Source: PBB1 sp043738425
Lineage (GTDB): Bacteria; Pseudomonadota; Gammaproteobacteria; Burkholderiales; Burkholderiaceae_C
Assembly: GCA_043738425.1 (NCBI GenBank)
Contig: JAYUGJ010000015.1
Location: forward strand, 51,323 to 115,322
DNA length: 64,000 nucleotides
Reading direction: 5' to 3'
In this document: in pieces, positions 50,101 through 60,043 of the stretch
Layout of the letters: each line of letters starts with the position of its first letter
How positions within the stretch are numbered: the stretch's first letter is position 1
Translations under genes and position numbers: made by a program
Notes under the pieces: generated by a model
Told to the model about the DNA's origin: nothing
Seen by the model: only the letters and a program-made list of their open reading frames with translations
Database searches by the model: none

Positions 50101-50982
50101 TCAAAGCAAACCCGCGTCGCGCATTGCAGCGCTTACGGTGGCTTGTCCGTCAGCGGTCAACGGCAGCAGCGGCAACCTCAGCGAATTTTTGCAGCGACCC
50201 AATTGGGCCAGTGCCCATTTCGTGGGTGCCGGACTGGGTTCAGTGAACAGGTGCTGGTGCAACGGCAGCAAGCGCATGTGGATGGCGGTGGCCTCGCGGA
50301 CTTGGCCACGCATCGCCGCAATGCACAACTCGTGCATCGCGCGTGGCGCGACATTGGCGGTGACGCTGACATTGCCATGGCCGCCGAGCAGCATCAGCGC
50401 AATGGCCGTGGGGTCGTCGCCTGAATAAACAGAAAAACCGGCAGGCGCGTGTTTGATCAGCCAGGCAGCGCGTTCGATATTGCCGGTGGCTTCTTTGACC
50501 GCCACGATGCCCGGCACCTGGGCCAGGCGCAGCGTCGTTTCGGGGCGCATATCGGCCATGGTGCGGCCGGGTACGTTGTAGGTGACCAACGCAATAGGAA
50601 CCGCCTCGGCGATCGTTTTGACGTGTTGGTAGATGCCTTCTTGCGACGGCTTGTTGTAGTACGGCACGACCGACAAAACGCAATCGGCACCGACTTGCTT
50701 TGCATACCGCGTGAGCTCAATCGCCTCACGGGTTGAGTTGCCGCCCGCGCCGGCCATGACCGGCACGCGGCCGCGTACGTGGGCCACCGACACGCGGATG
50801 ATTTCGAAGTGTTCTTCAACCGACACCGTGGGGGACTCGCCGGTGGTGCCGACCACACCGATGCAATCGGTGCCTTCGGCGATGTGCCAGTCCAGCAGAT
50901 CGCGCAGCGTGTCGTAATCAACGCTGCCGTCGTCAAGCATCGGCGTTACCAGCGCCACGATGCTGCCTGTGATCGGTTTCAT
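50101..50982 (-). CDS. dapA: 4-hydroxy-tetrahydrodipicolinate synthase
   Basis: DapA condenses pyruvate and aspartate semialdehyde in lysine and peptidoglycan synthesis. The 293-residue protein has the Schiff-base lysine K163 in IVAVKEATGN, the proton-relay tyrosine Y135 and arginine R140 in TYNVPGRT, and GTTGESPTVSVEEHFE. AGGA is nine bases before the ATG at 50982. It precedes bamC by 122 bases on the same strand, and the methyltransferase gene precedes it by 44 bases, suggesting one operon. Confidence 0.97.
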   Translation of the reverse strand: MKPITGSIVALVTPMLDDGSVDYDTLRDLLDWHIAEGTDCIGVVGTTGESPTVSVEEHFEIIRVSVAHVRGRVPVMAGAGGNSTREAIELTRYAKQVGADCVLSVVPYYNKPSQEGIYQHVKTIAEAVPIALVTYNVPGRTMADMRPETTLRLAQVPGIVAVKEATGNIERAAWLIKHAPAGFSVYSGDDPTAIALMLLGGHGNVSVTANVAPRAMHELCIAAMRGQVREATAIHMRLLPLHQHLFTEPSPAPTKWALAQLGRCKNSLRLPLLPLTADGQATVSAAMRDAGLL

Positions 50983-51026
50983 GGGGTTTCCTTGCAAGCC
51001 TCTGATTTTAGCTGCCGCGGGGGCGC

Positions 51027-51635
51027 TCAACACCCGTCCAAAGTCCAACGTGCGCCATCGGTGCTCGCGGCCGATTCGCGCACTGCCACCAGCCGCTGCA
51101 AGTAGCGATCTGGTCGGCGTGCAAAGCCGTCCTCAAAAACCACCACCCGCAAATCGTGTTGCGCCGCCACCTGCAGCAACTCACCCGGGCGCAACAAAAA
51201 GTCGGGGTTCGATGGCTTGCCTACGCTGGCGTTGCCGACAGCAAAGGTTTCGTAAATCAACACACCCGCTTCGGCCACGCTGCGCGCCACCTCGGGCAGC
51301 AACGCGCGCCACAGGTAGTTGGTCACGATGACGGCGTCGAAGCGCTCGCCCGCCAGCGGCCACGGTGCGCCTTCGAGGTCAGCGAGCACGGTGCGCGCCA
51401 TGCCGTGTAGGCCGCTCAAGGCGTGCGTATCGCGGTCGATCGCGGTAACGGTACAACCGCGTTCGTGGAACCAGCGCGTGTGCCGACCACTGCCACACGC
51501 CACATCCAGCACCGTGCCTTGCGGGCGTACCAAATGCGACCAGCGTTGCACCCAATCGGACGCTGCAACGCAGCGGGGGTCGGCCGCCGCGGCGCCACCT
51601 GGGTTTGCGAGATTCGGGCTGGAGAAATGGGTCAT
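51027..51635 (-). CDS. Class I SAM-dependent methyltransferase
   Basis: A 202-residue cytoplasmic protein with motif I VLDVACGSGRHTRWF near 41-55, the acidic E/D after strand 2 in VTAIDRD, and IVTNYLWRALLPEVARS as the post-I region. The closest family resemblance is to TehB-like methyltransferases; the substrate is unknown. The ATG at 51635 lacks a strong ribosome site; upstream residues look non-coding. It lies at the head of the dapA-bamC operon and diverges from parE over 138 bases. Confidence 0.85.
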   Translation of the reverse strand: MTHFSSPNLANPGGAAAADPRCVAASDWVQRWSHLVRPQGTVLDVACGSGRHTRWFHERGCTVTAIDRDTHALSGLHGMARTVLADLEGAPWPLAGERFDAVIVTNYLWRALLPEVARSVAEAGVLIYETFAVGNASVGKPSNPDFLLRPGELLQVAAQHDLRVVVFEDGFARRPDRYLQRLVAVRESAASTDGARWTLDGC

Positions 51636-51773
51636 CGGATGGCGTTCGAAGGAAGGGCCGGCCGCGCGGTGCGGTGGCGTGCAACCTGCTGAACTGCACG
51701 CGAATTCACTGTATCGGATGGGCTCTTGCGCGCGGCCGATGGCGCGCAAACCCGCTTCCTACAATCCGTCGCC

Positions 51774-53819
51774 ATGGCTACACGTTTCCCCGCACGCACG
51801 CCGACTGGCAACACCATCGCAGCGCAAAACCCTTACGCAGAATCGTCGATACGCGTACTCAAAGGCCTGGAGCCGGTCAAGCAGCGGCCCGGCATGTACA
51901 CCCGCACCGACAACCCGCTGCACATCGTGCAAGAGGTAATCGACAACGCGGCCGACGAAGCACTGGCAGGCCACGGTCACCGCATCGACGTGACGCTGCA
52001 CGCCGACGGTTCGATCAGCGTGCAGGACGACGGCCGCGGTATTCCGGTGGGTATGCACGCAGAAGAAAAACGCCCGGTGGTGGAGATCGTGTTCACCCAG
52101 CTGCATGCCGGTGGCAAGTTCGATAAAGGCGCGGGCGGTGCGTACAGCTTTTCGGGCGGCTTGCACGGCGTCGGCGTCAGTGTGACGAATGCGTTGTCGA
52201 AGCGGTTGGAAGTGACGGTGTGGCGCGATGGCCAGGTGGCGCAGTTGGCGTTTTCCGGTGGCGATGTGATCGAGCCGCTGGTGCTGCGCAAGGCGGTTTC
52301 TTCGGCCACCTCGGGCGACCGCAAATCGGGCACCACGGTGCGCGCCTGGCCCGATGCGAAGTACTTCGAAAGTGTCGATTTGCCCAAGGCCGATTTGATG
52401 CACCTGCTGCGCAGCAAAGCGGTGTTGATGCCTGGCGTGACGGTGACCTTGGCCACCGAGAAAGCCGGTCGACCTGACCACCTACCAACGCACGAAGTCC
52501 AGACCTGGCTGTACCAGGGCGGCCTGCGTGACTACCTGTTGCAAACCCTGAGCGCTGACCCGCTGATTCCGCTGTTTGAAGGTGCGCATTACGCCGATGC
52601 GGCCGAGACCGACAACTTCGCGCCGGGCGAAGGCGCGGCGTGGTGCGTGGCGTTCACCGAAGACGGCGCGCCGGTGCGCGAAAGCTATGTGAACTTGATT
52701 CCGACGGTCAACGGCGGCACCCACGAATCGGGCTTGAAAGACGGTTTGTTCGGTGCGATCAAAAATTTCATCGATCTGCACAGCCTGCTGCCGAAAGGCG
52801 TCAAGCTGATACCGGAAGATGTTTTTTCGCGCGCCAGTTTCGTGCTGAGCGCCAAGGTGCTCGACCCGCAGTTTCAAGGCCAAATCAAAGAACGGCTGAA
52901 CAGCCGCGACGCGCTGCGGCTGGTGTCGACCCGCGTCAAACCGCCGCTCGAGTTATGGCTGAACCAGCATGTGGACTACGGCAAAAAGTTGGCCGATTTG
53001 GTTATCAAGCAGGCGCAAACCCGCCAGCGCGCCAGCCAAAAAGTCGAAAAGCGCAAAGGCTCGGGCGTGGCGGTGTTGCCCGGCAAGCTGACCGATTGCG
53101 AAAGCCGCGATTTGTTGCACAACGAGCTGTTTTTGGTCGAGGGCGATTCCGCCGGCGGCAGCGCCAAGATGGGCCGCAACAAGGAGACGCAGGCGATATT
53201 GCCGCTGCGCGGCAAGGTGCTCAATTCATGGGAAGTCGAGCGCGACCGGCTGTTCGCCAACAACGAAATTCATGACATCGCAGTGGCCATCGGCATCGAC
53301 CCGCATGCGGCCACCGACACGCCCGACATGAGCGGCCTGCGCTACGGCAAGGTGTGCATCTTGAGCGATGCCGATGTCGACGGCTCACACATCCAGGTGC
53401 TGCTGTTGACGCTGTTTTTCAGGCACTTTCCGAAGCTGATCGAAGCCGGGCACCTGTATGTGGCCAAGCCACCGTTGTTTCGCATCGATGCGCCTGCGCG
53501 CGGCAAAAAATTGGCCGCCAAAATTTATGCACTCGATGACGGCGAGCTCACCGCCACGCTCGACCGGCTGCGCAAAGAAGGTTGCCGCGAAGGCGCGTGG
53601 AGCATCGGCCGTTTCAAAGGCCTGGGCGAGATGAATGCCGAGCAGCTGTGGGACACCACCCTGAACCCCGAGACCCGCCGGTTGTTGCCGATGGCATTGG
53701 GTGACCTCGACTTCGCGTCGACCACCGAATCGCTCACCAAGCTGATGGGCAAGGGCGAAGCACAGGCGCGGCGCGACTTGATGGAATTGCACGGCGATGA
53801 GGTCGAGATCGATGTGTGA
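51774..53819 (+). CDS. parE: DNA topoisomerase IV subunit B
   Basis: ParE is the ATPase half of topoisomerase IV, which decatenates chromosomes. The 681-residue protein has EVIDNAADEAL, DDGRGIPVG and GGLHGVGVSVTNALS of the GHKL ATPase, and the TOPRIM site EGDSAGGSAKMGRNKETQAI and DADVDGSHIQVLLL. Assignment to ParE over GyrB rests on Y-A-E-S-S-I-R-V-L-K-G-L-E-P, on length, and on parC downstream. Start ATG 51774 opens MATRFPARTP. Confidence 0.95.
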   Translation: MATRFPARTPTGNTIAAQNPYAESSIRVLKGLEPVKQRPGMYTRTDNPLHIVQEVIDNAADEALAGHGHRIDVTLHADGSISVQDDGRGIPVGMHAEEKRPVVEIVFTQLHAGGKFDKGAGGAYSFSGGLHGVGVSVTNALSKRLEVTVWRDGQVAQLAFSGGDVIEPLVLRKAVSSATSGDRKSGTTVRAWPDAKYFESVDLPKADLMHLLRSKAVLMPGVTVTLATEKAGRPDHLPTHEVQTWLYQGGLRDYLLQTLSADPLIPLFEGAHYADAAETDNFAPGEGAAWCVAFTEDGAPVRESYVNLIPTVNGGTHESGLKDGLFGAIKNFIDLHSLLPKGVKLIPEDVFSRASFVLSAKVLDPQFQGQIKERLNSRDALRLVSTRVKPPLELWLNQHVDYGKKLADLVIKQAQTRQRASQKVEKRKGSGVAVLPGKLTDCESRDLLHNELFLVEGDSAGGSAKMGRNKETQAILPLRGKVLNSWEVERDRLFANNEIHDIAVAIGIDPHAATDTPDMSGLRYGKVCILSDADVDGSHIQVLLLTLFFRHFPKLIEAGHLYVAKPPLFRIDAPARGKKLAAKIYALDDGELTATLDRLRKEGCREGAWSIGRFKGLGEMNAEQLWDTTLNPETRRLLPMALGDLDFASTTESLTKLMGKGEAQARRDLMELHGDEVEIDV

Positions 53820-53851
53820 TTGCGCGCGCGCCATGCTGCGTATCTGACGCG

Positions 53852-55570
53852 ATGACGACATCAATGCGCAGCCTCGGCTTCGGTTTGTTGGTGCTGTGGT
53901 GCGCAGGTGCACAAGCCGCATCGCAAGCGCCGGTGGCGGCGGTTCATGGCATGGTCGTTACGGCACACCAGCTTGCCACCCGGGCGGGCGTCGATGTGCT
54001 CAAAGACGGCGGCAATGCGATCGATGCGGCCGTGGCGGTGGGCTACGCGCTGGCGGTGGTGTATCCCGCTGCGGGCAATTTGGGCGGCGGCGGCTTCATG
54101 ACCATTCAGCTTGCCGATGGTCGCAAAACCTTCATCGACTTTCGCGAGAAAGCGCCGCTTGCGGCCACGGCGGCGATGTACCTCGATGCCCGCGGTGATG
54201 TCGTTCCAGGCGCCAGCACCACCGGCCACCTTGCGGTGGCGGTGCCCGGTACGGTGGCGGGCCTGGAACTGGCGCGTATGAAGTACGGCTCAATGCAACG
54301 CGCCGCGCTGATTGCGCCTGCCATTCGGTACGCCGCTGCAGGCTTTGTGCTGCAGCCTGGCGATGTGGACATGCTGGGCAGCGCTACCGCTGATTTGCGG
54401 CGCGACGCAGCCACCGCCGCCGTTTTCTTGCGCCGTGGTGAGCCGTTTGCGGTCGGGCAAACCTTGGTGCAAAAAGACCTGGCACGCACGCTGCGGCGCG
54501 TTGCGGACCACGGCGTCGCAGGTTTCTACCAAGGCCCGACAGCCGCCGCCATCGTCGCGTCCAGCCGGGCGGGCGGCGGCATCTTGTCGCAGGCTGATTT
54601 CGACCAGTACGCGCCGCGCGAGATGACGCCGGTCGAGTGCGACTACCGCGGCTACGGCGTGGTGTCGGCTCCGCCGCCAAGCTCGGGCGGTGTGACGCTG
54701 TGCGAAATTTTGAATGTGCTCGAGGGCTACCCGCTGAAGGAATTGGGCTTCCGCTCGGCGCAGGCAGTGCACTACCAAATCGAGGCGATGCGCCACGCGT
54801 TTGTCGACCGCAACAGCTACTTGGGCGACCCCGACTTCGTGCACAACCCGCTGGCCCGACTGCTCGACAAAAACTACGCTGCCCAGCTGCGCGCGGCCAT
54901 CGACCCGGCCAAAGCGGCGCGGTCGAAAGACTTGAAACCGGGCACCGTGCCGCACGAAGGCAGCAACACCACGCATTACTCCATCGTCGACAAAAGCGGC
55001 AACGCGGTGTCGGTGACCTACACGCTGAATGACTGGTTCGGTGCCAAGGTCACCGCCACCGGCACTGGCGTGTTGTTGAACAACGAGATGGACGACTTCA
55101 CCATCAAGCTCGGGGTGCCCAACTTGTATGGCCTGGTGCAAGGCGAGGCCAACATGATTGCGCCGGGCAAGCGGCCACTCAGCTCGATGAGTCCGACCAT
55201 CGTGACCAAAGACGGCAAGCCGGTGGCAGTGCTCGGCACGCCCGGCGGCAGCCGCATCATCACCGCAGTGGCGCACACCTTGATCAACCTGATCGACTAC
55301 GGCATGAATGTGCAAGAAGCGGTCGATGCGCCGCGGTTTCACCAGCAGTGGTTGCCCGAATCCACCAGCATCGAGGCGTACGCGCTGAGCCCCGACACCC
55401 GCAAAATTCTGGAAGGCTGGGGCCACCAATTCAGCAACCCGCAACCGGCCAATCACCTCGCCGTCATCGTTGTCGGCGCGCCCACGTTGGGCGGCGTGCC
55501 GATCGGCAAAAACCGTTACTACGGTGCCAACGACCCGCGCCGCAATACCGGTCTGGCGCTGGGGTTTTGA
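53852..55570 (+). CDS. ggt: Gamma-glutamyltransferase, periplasmic
   Basis: The enzyme transfers or hydrolyses the gamma-glutamyl group of glutathione and matures by self-cleavage. The 572-residue precursor has a signal peptide (MTTSMRSLGFGLLVLWCAGA, cut after AQA). The nucleophile threonine at the new small-subunit start is in GSNTTHYSIVD (near T373). Substrate residues appear in RPLSSMSPTIV and in GGSRIITAVA. It lies between parE and a methyltransferase gene, 32 bases after parE, so transcription with parE is possible but functionally surprising. Confidence 0.95.
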   Translation: MTTSMRSLGFGLLVLWCAGAQAASQAPVAAVHGMVVTAHQLATRAGVDVLKDGGNAIDAAVAVGYALAVVYPAAGNLGGGGFMTIQLADGRKTFIDFREKAPLAATAAMYLDARGDVVPGASTTGHLAVAVPGTVAGLELARMKYGSMQRAALIAPAIRYAAAGFVLQPGDVDMLGSATADLRRDAATAAVFLRRGEPFAVGQTLVQKDLARTLRRVADHGVAGFYQGPTAAAIVASSRAGGGILSQADFDQYAPREMTPVECDYRGYGVVSAPPPSSGGVTLCEILNVLEGYPLKELGFRSAQAVHYQIEAMRHAFVDRNSYLGDPDFVHNPLARLLDKNYAAQLRAAIDPAKAARSKDLKPGTVPHEGSNTTHYSIVDKSGNAVSVTYTLNDWFGAKVTATGTGVLLNNEMDDFTIKLGVPNLYGLVQGEANMIAPGKRPLSSMSPTIVTKDGKPVAVLGTPGGSRIITAVAHTLINLIDYGMNVQEAVDAPRFHQQWLPESTSIEAYALSPDTRKILEGWGHQFSNPQPANHLAVIVVGAPTLGGVPIGKNRYYGANDPRRNTGLALGF

Positions 55571-55719
55571 CCACCGCGTCGCTTCGGCGTGTTCACTGCT
55601 CGGGTGTCAGCGTCCTGAGCGAGGGAACTTTCAAGCCGCCGCGCGCCACATTGCGCAGTTTGCTCGAGCACGGGCGGTCGACGCCGGCACGTGTCGGGGC
55701 CCGAGTTCTGAACCGTCGC

Positions 55720-56346
55720 TCAGGCGCGCCCCATCGCCGCGACGAGCGGATCGCTGGTCCGGCCGTCGGCCAGCAGTTGAACCTGGACGTCGGTGAAACC
55801 GGCTTGCTCGAGATAGAGCTTCACCAGTGCCGCATGACCGCTGGTATCGAGCGCGCGCCAGACCTCGACCGCCTTCGTCGGAAAGCAGCGGTTCGAGAAG
55901 CTGACGATGAAGGGCGCGCCCGCGACGAGAACCCGGCGCACTTCATTGAACACTGCTGCGGGTTGCTGCAGGTATTGCACGCCGACGCAAGCCAAAGCCG
56001 CGTCGAACGATTGATCGTCGAGCGCGAGGACAGGGTTCTGGTTGAAATCTTGCACGAACCACCGATCGAGCCGCGAATTCGCGCCGAGTTCTTCGGCGTT
56101 CATGCCGTGACCGACGACTTCGGCGTAGGCGCAATCCTCGGGAAGGTGGCTCACCCAGCTGGACATCAGGTCGAGCACACGTCCGCCTTGGGGAATCTTG
56201 GTTCGATAGAAACCGGTGAGCGCAGCGACCGCACCTTCGTCGATATGGGTGACCAGTCGCGGCATGGCATAGAACGCGAGATCGTCGCCGGTGTCCTGCT
56301 TGGCGAAAGCGCTTTTCGGTAATTCCGGGAACGGCTCTTCGATCAT
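55720..56346 (-). CDS. Codon-atypical SAM-dependent methyltransferase
   Basis: A 208-residue protein with RVLDLMSSWVSHLP as motif I near 55-68 and the downstream strand SFDAALACVGVQYLQQPAAV, plus F-S-N-R-C-F-P-T-K-A. The S-S-W-V-S-H pattern marks a subgroup found in several phyla; substrate unknown. Codon use differs from neighbours: about 13 of 21 leucines are CTC, while TTG appears once; flanking genes prefer CTG and TTG. It is antisense to ggt and parC and sits in a gap of about 1 kb between them, consistent with lateral gain. Confidence 0.85.
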   Translation of the reverse strand: MIEEPFPELPKSAFAKQDTGDDLAFYAMPRLVTHIDEGAVAALTGFYRTKIPQGGRVLDLMSSWVSHLPEDCAYAEVVGHGMNAEELGANSRLDRWFVQDFNQNPVLALDDQSFDAALACVGVQYLQQPAAVFNEVRRVLVAGAPFIVSFSNRCFPTKAVEVWRALDTSGHAALVKLYLEQAGFTDVQVQLLADGRTSDPLVAAMGRA

Positions 56347-56602
56347 TTATTCTCCTGCTGCTCGACGAAAAAGGCGGTCCACCGGGTCGCATGCTCCGGG
56401 TAGTTGACTGTCGCTGGTCGGGGCGACGATTTCGATTCTGAAGTCAACGCATTCGCCTGGAAAACCACCCAGCCAATCAGCTACCCAGCGCGCTGGGCCC
56501 GGGCTGCGACACTTTGTATCTGAAGGACTTCCGGCACGGGCATGCGCTGGAGCGACTCACCCCATCGAATCTGTTGCGCCGACCGCGACGCCCTGACTGC
56601 CC

Positions 56603-58972
56603 ATGACATCCGACCTGTTCGACCCCCCACCCGCCACCGACCCGAGCGATGCCGTCACGCTGGCGCATTACGCCGAGCGGGCTTACCTTGAATATGCGCT
56701 GAGCGTAGTCAAGGGCCGCGCGTTGCCCGATGTGTGCGACGGCCAAAAGCCGGTGCAGCGGCGCATCTTGTATGCGATGGATCGCATGGGCTTGAGCTTC
56801 ACCACCACGGGCGGGCCGCGGCCGGTGAAAAGTGCGCGGGTGGTGGGTGATGTGTTGGGCCGCTTTCATCCGCACGGCGACACCGCCGCCTACGACGCGC
56901 TGGTGCGCATGGCGCAAGACTTTTCCCAGCGCTATCCGCTGATCGACGGGCAAGGAAATTTCGGTTCGCGCGATGGCGATGGCGCAGCCGCGATGCGCTA
57001 CACCGAGGCGCGGCTCGCACCGATCACCCGGCTGCTGCTCGATGAAATCGATGAAGGCACGGTCGATTTCATCCCGAACTACGACGGCTCGACGCAAGAG
57101 CCTCGCCAGCTGCCCAGCCGCATGCCGTTTGTGTTGCTCAACGGTGCAAGCGGCATTGCGGTCGGGCTGGCCACCGAAATCCCGAGCCACAACCTGCGTG
57201 AGGTCGCACAGGCCGCCATCGCGTTGATCAAAAACGAGTTGCTCACCGACGACGAATTGGCCACGCTGATTCCTGGCCCCGACTACCCCGGCGGTGGCCA
57301 GATCATCAGCAGCGCCGACGAGATACGCGCCGCTTACGCGAGCGGCCGTGGCAGTTTGAAAGTGCGTGCCCGCTGGAAAATTGAAGACCTGGCACGCGGC
57401 CAGTGGCAGCTGGTGGTGACCGAATTGCCGCCCGGTGTGAGCAACCAAAAAGTGCTCGAAGAAATCGGCGAGCTGACCGACCCGCGGGTCAAGCTGGGCA
57501 AAAAAACGTTGTCGGCCGAGCAGGTGCAATTGAAGGCACTGGTGTTCGGCGTGCTCGACAAAGCGCGCGATGAGTCGGACAAAGACGCGGCGGTGCGGCT
57601 GGTGTTCGAGCCGAAAAGCCGCACGGTCGAACAGCAAGAACTGATCAACCTGCTGCTGGCCTACACCAGCCTGGAAACCTCCGCGCCGATCAACATGACG
57701 ATGATTGGTGCCGATGGCCGGCCGACCCAAAAAAGCCTGCGCCAGATGTTGGCCGAGTGGGTGGCGTTCCGGTTGCTCACGGTGCAGCGGCGCTCGCAGC
57801 ACCGGCTGGGCAAGGTGCTGGCGCGCATCCATGTGCTCGAGGGCCGGCAGCTCATCTTGCTCAATATCGACGAGGTGATACGCATCATCCGCAACGCCGA
57901 TGAACCGAAGCCTGCGCTGATGGCACGCTTCAACTTGAGCGAGTTGCAGGCCGACGATATTTTGGACATCCGGCTGCGCCAACTGGCCCGACTCGAAGCC
58001 ATCAAGATCGAGCAAGAGTTGAAAGAACTGCGCATCGAGCAGGGCAAGTTCGAAGATATCTTGGGCAACCCTGGCTCGCTCAAACGCACCGTGATCAAAG
58101 AGATCGAGGCCGACATGAAGCAGTTCGGCTCGGTCGACAAAGACCCGCGCCGTACGCTGATTCAGACCGAGAAAAAAGTCGTCATCGAAAACAAGGTGAT
58201 CGATGAGGCGGTGACGGTGGTGGTCAGCAGCAAGGGCTGGGTGCGCGCACTCAAAGGTCACGAGATCGATGTGGCCGGCTTGCAGTTCAAAGCCGGTGAC
58301 GCGGTGTGGGCCACCTTCATGTGCCGCAGCGTCGATGCGTTGCTGGTGTTCGGCAGCGCCGCCAACGGGAGCGGCCGCGTGTATTCCACGCCGGTCGGCC
58401 TGCTGCCGGGCGGCCGCGGCGACGGCCAGCCGATCACCACCTTGATCGATCTGGAAGCCGGCACGCAGCCCGCGCATTACTTTGCCGGCCATGCCGAGCA
58501 AACCTTGTTGCTCGCCAACAGCGGTGGTTTTGGTTTGCTCGCGCGTGCAGGCGATTTACTGGCGCGGCAACGCGGGGGCAAAGCGTTCCTGACCTTGGAG
58601 CCGGGTGAGCAGGTGCTGCCACCGGCGTTGATAGCGGTGAAAACCGCGGCCGCTGCGTCAGCAGCCGCCAGCACCGATCAGGTCGGCTGCCTTTCGGCGC
58701 GCGGTCGCTTGCTGGTGTTTGCGCTGGCTGAGCTGAAGCTGCAACCCAAAGGCGGGCGCGGCTTGACGCTGATCGATCTGGAGCCGAAAGACACACTCGT
58801 CAGCACGGCTGTGTTTGCGCAGACGCTGCGTGTGGTGGGCACCGGCCGTGGCGGCAAAGCGCGCGACGAGGTGTTGAAAGGCGCTGGGCTGGCACCGTAT
58901 GTCAGCAAACGCGCGCGCAAAGGCCGCGCGCAAGATGCGATGCCGAACGCCGAAAAACTGTTCGCGGGTTGA
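56603..58972 (+). CDS. parC: DNA topoisomerase IV subunit A
   Basis: ParC is the DNA-cleaving half of topoisomerase IV. The 789-residue protein begins MTSDLFDPPPATDPSDAVTL. The catalytic tyrosine is Y133 in AAMRYTEARLAPI. The quinolone-resistance region reads GRFHPHGDTAAYDAL, with Thr and Asp where E. coli ParC has Ser80 and Glu84; these variants are seen in several proteobacteria. A beta-pinwheel C-terminal domain follows from about 520. It ends with RARKGRAQDAMPNAEKLF. It is convergent with dsbB. Confidence 0.96.
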   Translation: MTSDLFDPPPATDPSDAVTLAHYAERAYLEYALSVVKGRALPDVCDGQKPVQRRILYAMDRMGLSFTTTGGPRPVKSARVVGDVLGRFHPHGDTAAYDALVRMAQDFSQRYPLIDGQGNFGSRDGDGAAAMRYTEARLAPITRLLLDEIDEGTVDFIPNYDGSTQEPRQLPSRMPFVLLNGASGIAVGLATEIPSHNLREVAQAAIALIKNELLTDDELATLIPGPDYPGGGQIISSADEIRAAYASGRGSLKVRARWKIEDLARGQWQLVVTELPPGVSNQKVLEEIGELTDPRVKLGKKTLSAEQVQLKALVFGVLDKARDESDKDAAVRLVFEPKSRTVEQQELINLLLAYTSLETSAPINMTMIGADGRPTQKSLRQMLAEWVAFRLLTVQRRSQHRLGKVLARIHVLEGRQLILLNIDEVIRIIRNADEPKPALMARFNLSELQADDILDIRLRQLARLEAIKIEQELKELRIEQGKFEDILGNPGSLKRTVIKEIEADMKQFGSVDKDPRRTLIQTEKKVVIENKVIDEAVTVVVSSKGWVRALKGHEIDVAGLQFKAGDAVWATFMCRSVDALLVFGSAANGSGRVYSTPVGLLPGGRGDGQPITTLIDLEAGTQPAHYFAGHAEQTLLLANSGGFGLLARAGDLLARQRGGKAFLTLEPGEQVLPPALIAVKTAAAASAAASTDQVGCLSARGRLLVFALAELKLQPKGGRGLTLIDLEPKDTLVSTAVFAQTLRVVGTGRGGKARDEVLKGAGLAPYVSKRARKGRAQDAMPNAEKLFAG

Positions 58973-58990
58973 GTTTCGGACCAAGCCGAA

Positions 58991-59488
58991 TCAATAGCGC
59001 CGCTGACGTTGGCTGTCCATCGTTTTGATCGACCCGACTGCCAGCACGACAAACAGCGCCAAGCTCCAGTAGGCATACGGCACACCGAGTACCGACACCG
59101 CTGCATCCGAGCAATTGGCAGTGACTTGCAACAGCGCGGGCCATGCGCCATCGAGCCCGAGTGCGCTGATGATTTTGTCGGCCAGCGTCAGGTTGCACGA
59201 TGCGGTTTTGGATGCCACCAGGTGTTGGTACAGCGCCGACGCCGCACCCCCCGCGGCCAACAAAAGCACCAACACGCTGAGGCCGCGCCGCGCGGTCACC
59301 GAAGACCACACCGCGCCGATCACGCACACCGCGGCAATAGCGATATAGATCACCCGCTGCAAGATGCACCATGGGCACGGTTGCATGTCGAACACATGCT
59401 GCGAGACCATCGCTGCGGCCACCGCACCGAGGCTGAGCGCGGCCATCGCCCACAGCCAGCGGGTCGACCGCAGCGGTGCGGCTTTCAT
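58991..59488 (-). CDS. dsbB: Disulfide bond formation protein B
   Basis: DsbB re-oxidises the periplasmic oxidase DsbA and passes electrons to quinone. The 165-residue inner-membrane protein has the CPWC pair (C38, C41) in MQPCPWCILQR and the second periplasmic pair at C98 (SCNLT) and C126 (NCSDA). Four hydrophobic helices are recognisable. Its ATG overlaps the ridA stop by one base, so the two are probably translated together; no DsbA is in the window. Confidence 0.96.
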   Translation of the reverse strand: MKAAPLRSTRWLWAMAALSLGAVAAAMVSQHVFDMQPCPWCILQRVIYIAIAAVCVIGAVWSSVTARRGLSVLVLLLAAGGAASALYQHLVASKTASCNLTLADKIISALGLDGAWPALLQVTANCSDAAVSVLGVPYAYWSLALFVVLAVGSIKTMDSQRQRRY

Positions 59489-59976
59489 CAGGCCGCCACC
59501 TGCGCGATCAGTTCGATTTCAACGCATGCGCCCAACGGGATTTGCGCCACGCCGAACGCACTGCGCGCATGCGTGCCACGCTCGCCGAACAGGTCGGCCA
59601 GCAACTCTGAGCAGCCGTTGGTCACCAGGTGCTGTTCGGTGTAGCTGCTGGTGCTGTTGACCAGGCTCATCACCTTGACGATGCGTTCGACCTGATTCAG
59701 GTCGCCGATGGCCGCTTGCAATGTGCCGAGCAAATCAAGCGCCACCGCGCGCGCAGCGAGTTGGCCGGTGGCGGTGTCCATGGTCAGTCCGAGTTGTCCG
59801 ACCCATGGTTTGCCGTCGCGTTTGGCGATGTGGCCCGATAAAAAAACCAGGTTGCCGGTGCGCACGAAAGGCAAATACGCGGCGGCTGGAATCGACACCG
59901 GCGGCAGCGCGAGCCCCAAGGTTTGCAAGCGTGCATACACCGACGACTGCGCTGGTTTTGAGGAGGGTGCAGTCAT
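59488..59976 (-). CDS. RidA family protein (reactive enamine/imine deaminase)
   Basis: RidA proteins hydrolyse reactive enamines or imines produced by PLP enzymes. The 162-residue protein has LVFLSGHIAKRDGKPWVGQL at about 67-86, V-E-R-I-V-K-V-M-S-L-V-N-S, and the conserved arginine in HARSAFGVAQIPLGACVEIE. An N-terminal stretch of about 20 residues is less conserved. The longer frame upstream crosses comEC and is rejected. The fit is to a larger RidA subgroup of about 150 residues, so canonical deaminase activity is likely but not certain. Confidence 0.9.
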   Translation of the reverse strand: MTAPSSKPAQSSVYARLQTLGLALPPVSIPAAAYLPFVRTGNLVFLSGHIAKRDGKPWVGQLGLTMDTATGQLAARAVALDLLGTLQAAIGDLNQVERIVKVMSLVNSTSSYTEQHLVTNGCSELLADLFGERGTHARSAFGVAQIPLGACVEIELIAQVAA

Positions 59977-60043
59977 GAGAGGGGGTCCGGGTGGGGGGTC
60001 AAGCGACGGGCTGAAAGCTGCGCCAAATCCTACACTGGCACGC

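Noticed and set aside
56477..58501. 674-codon open frame antisense to parC
   Set aside because: Composition is His/Arg/Gln-rich as expected of a GC-rich shadow frame; parC on the plus strand is certain.
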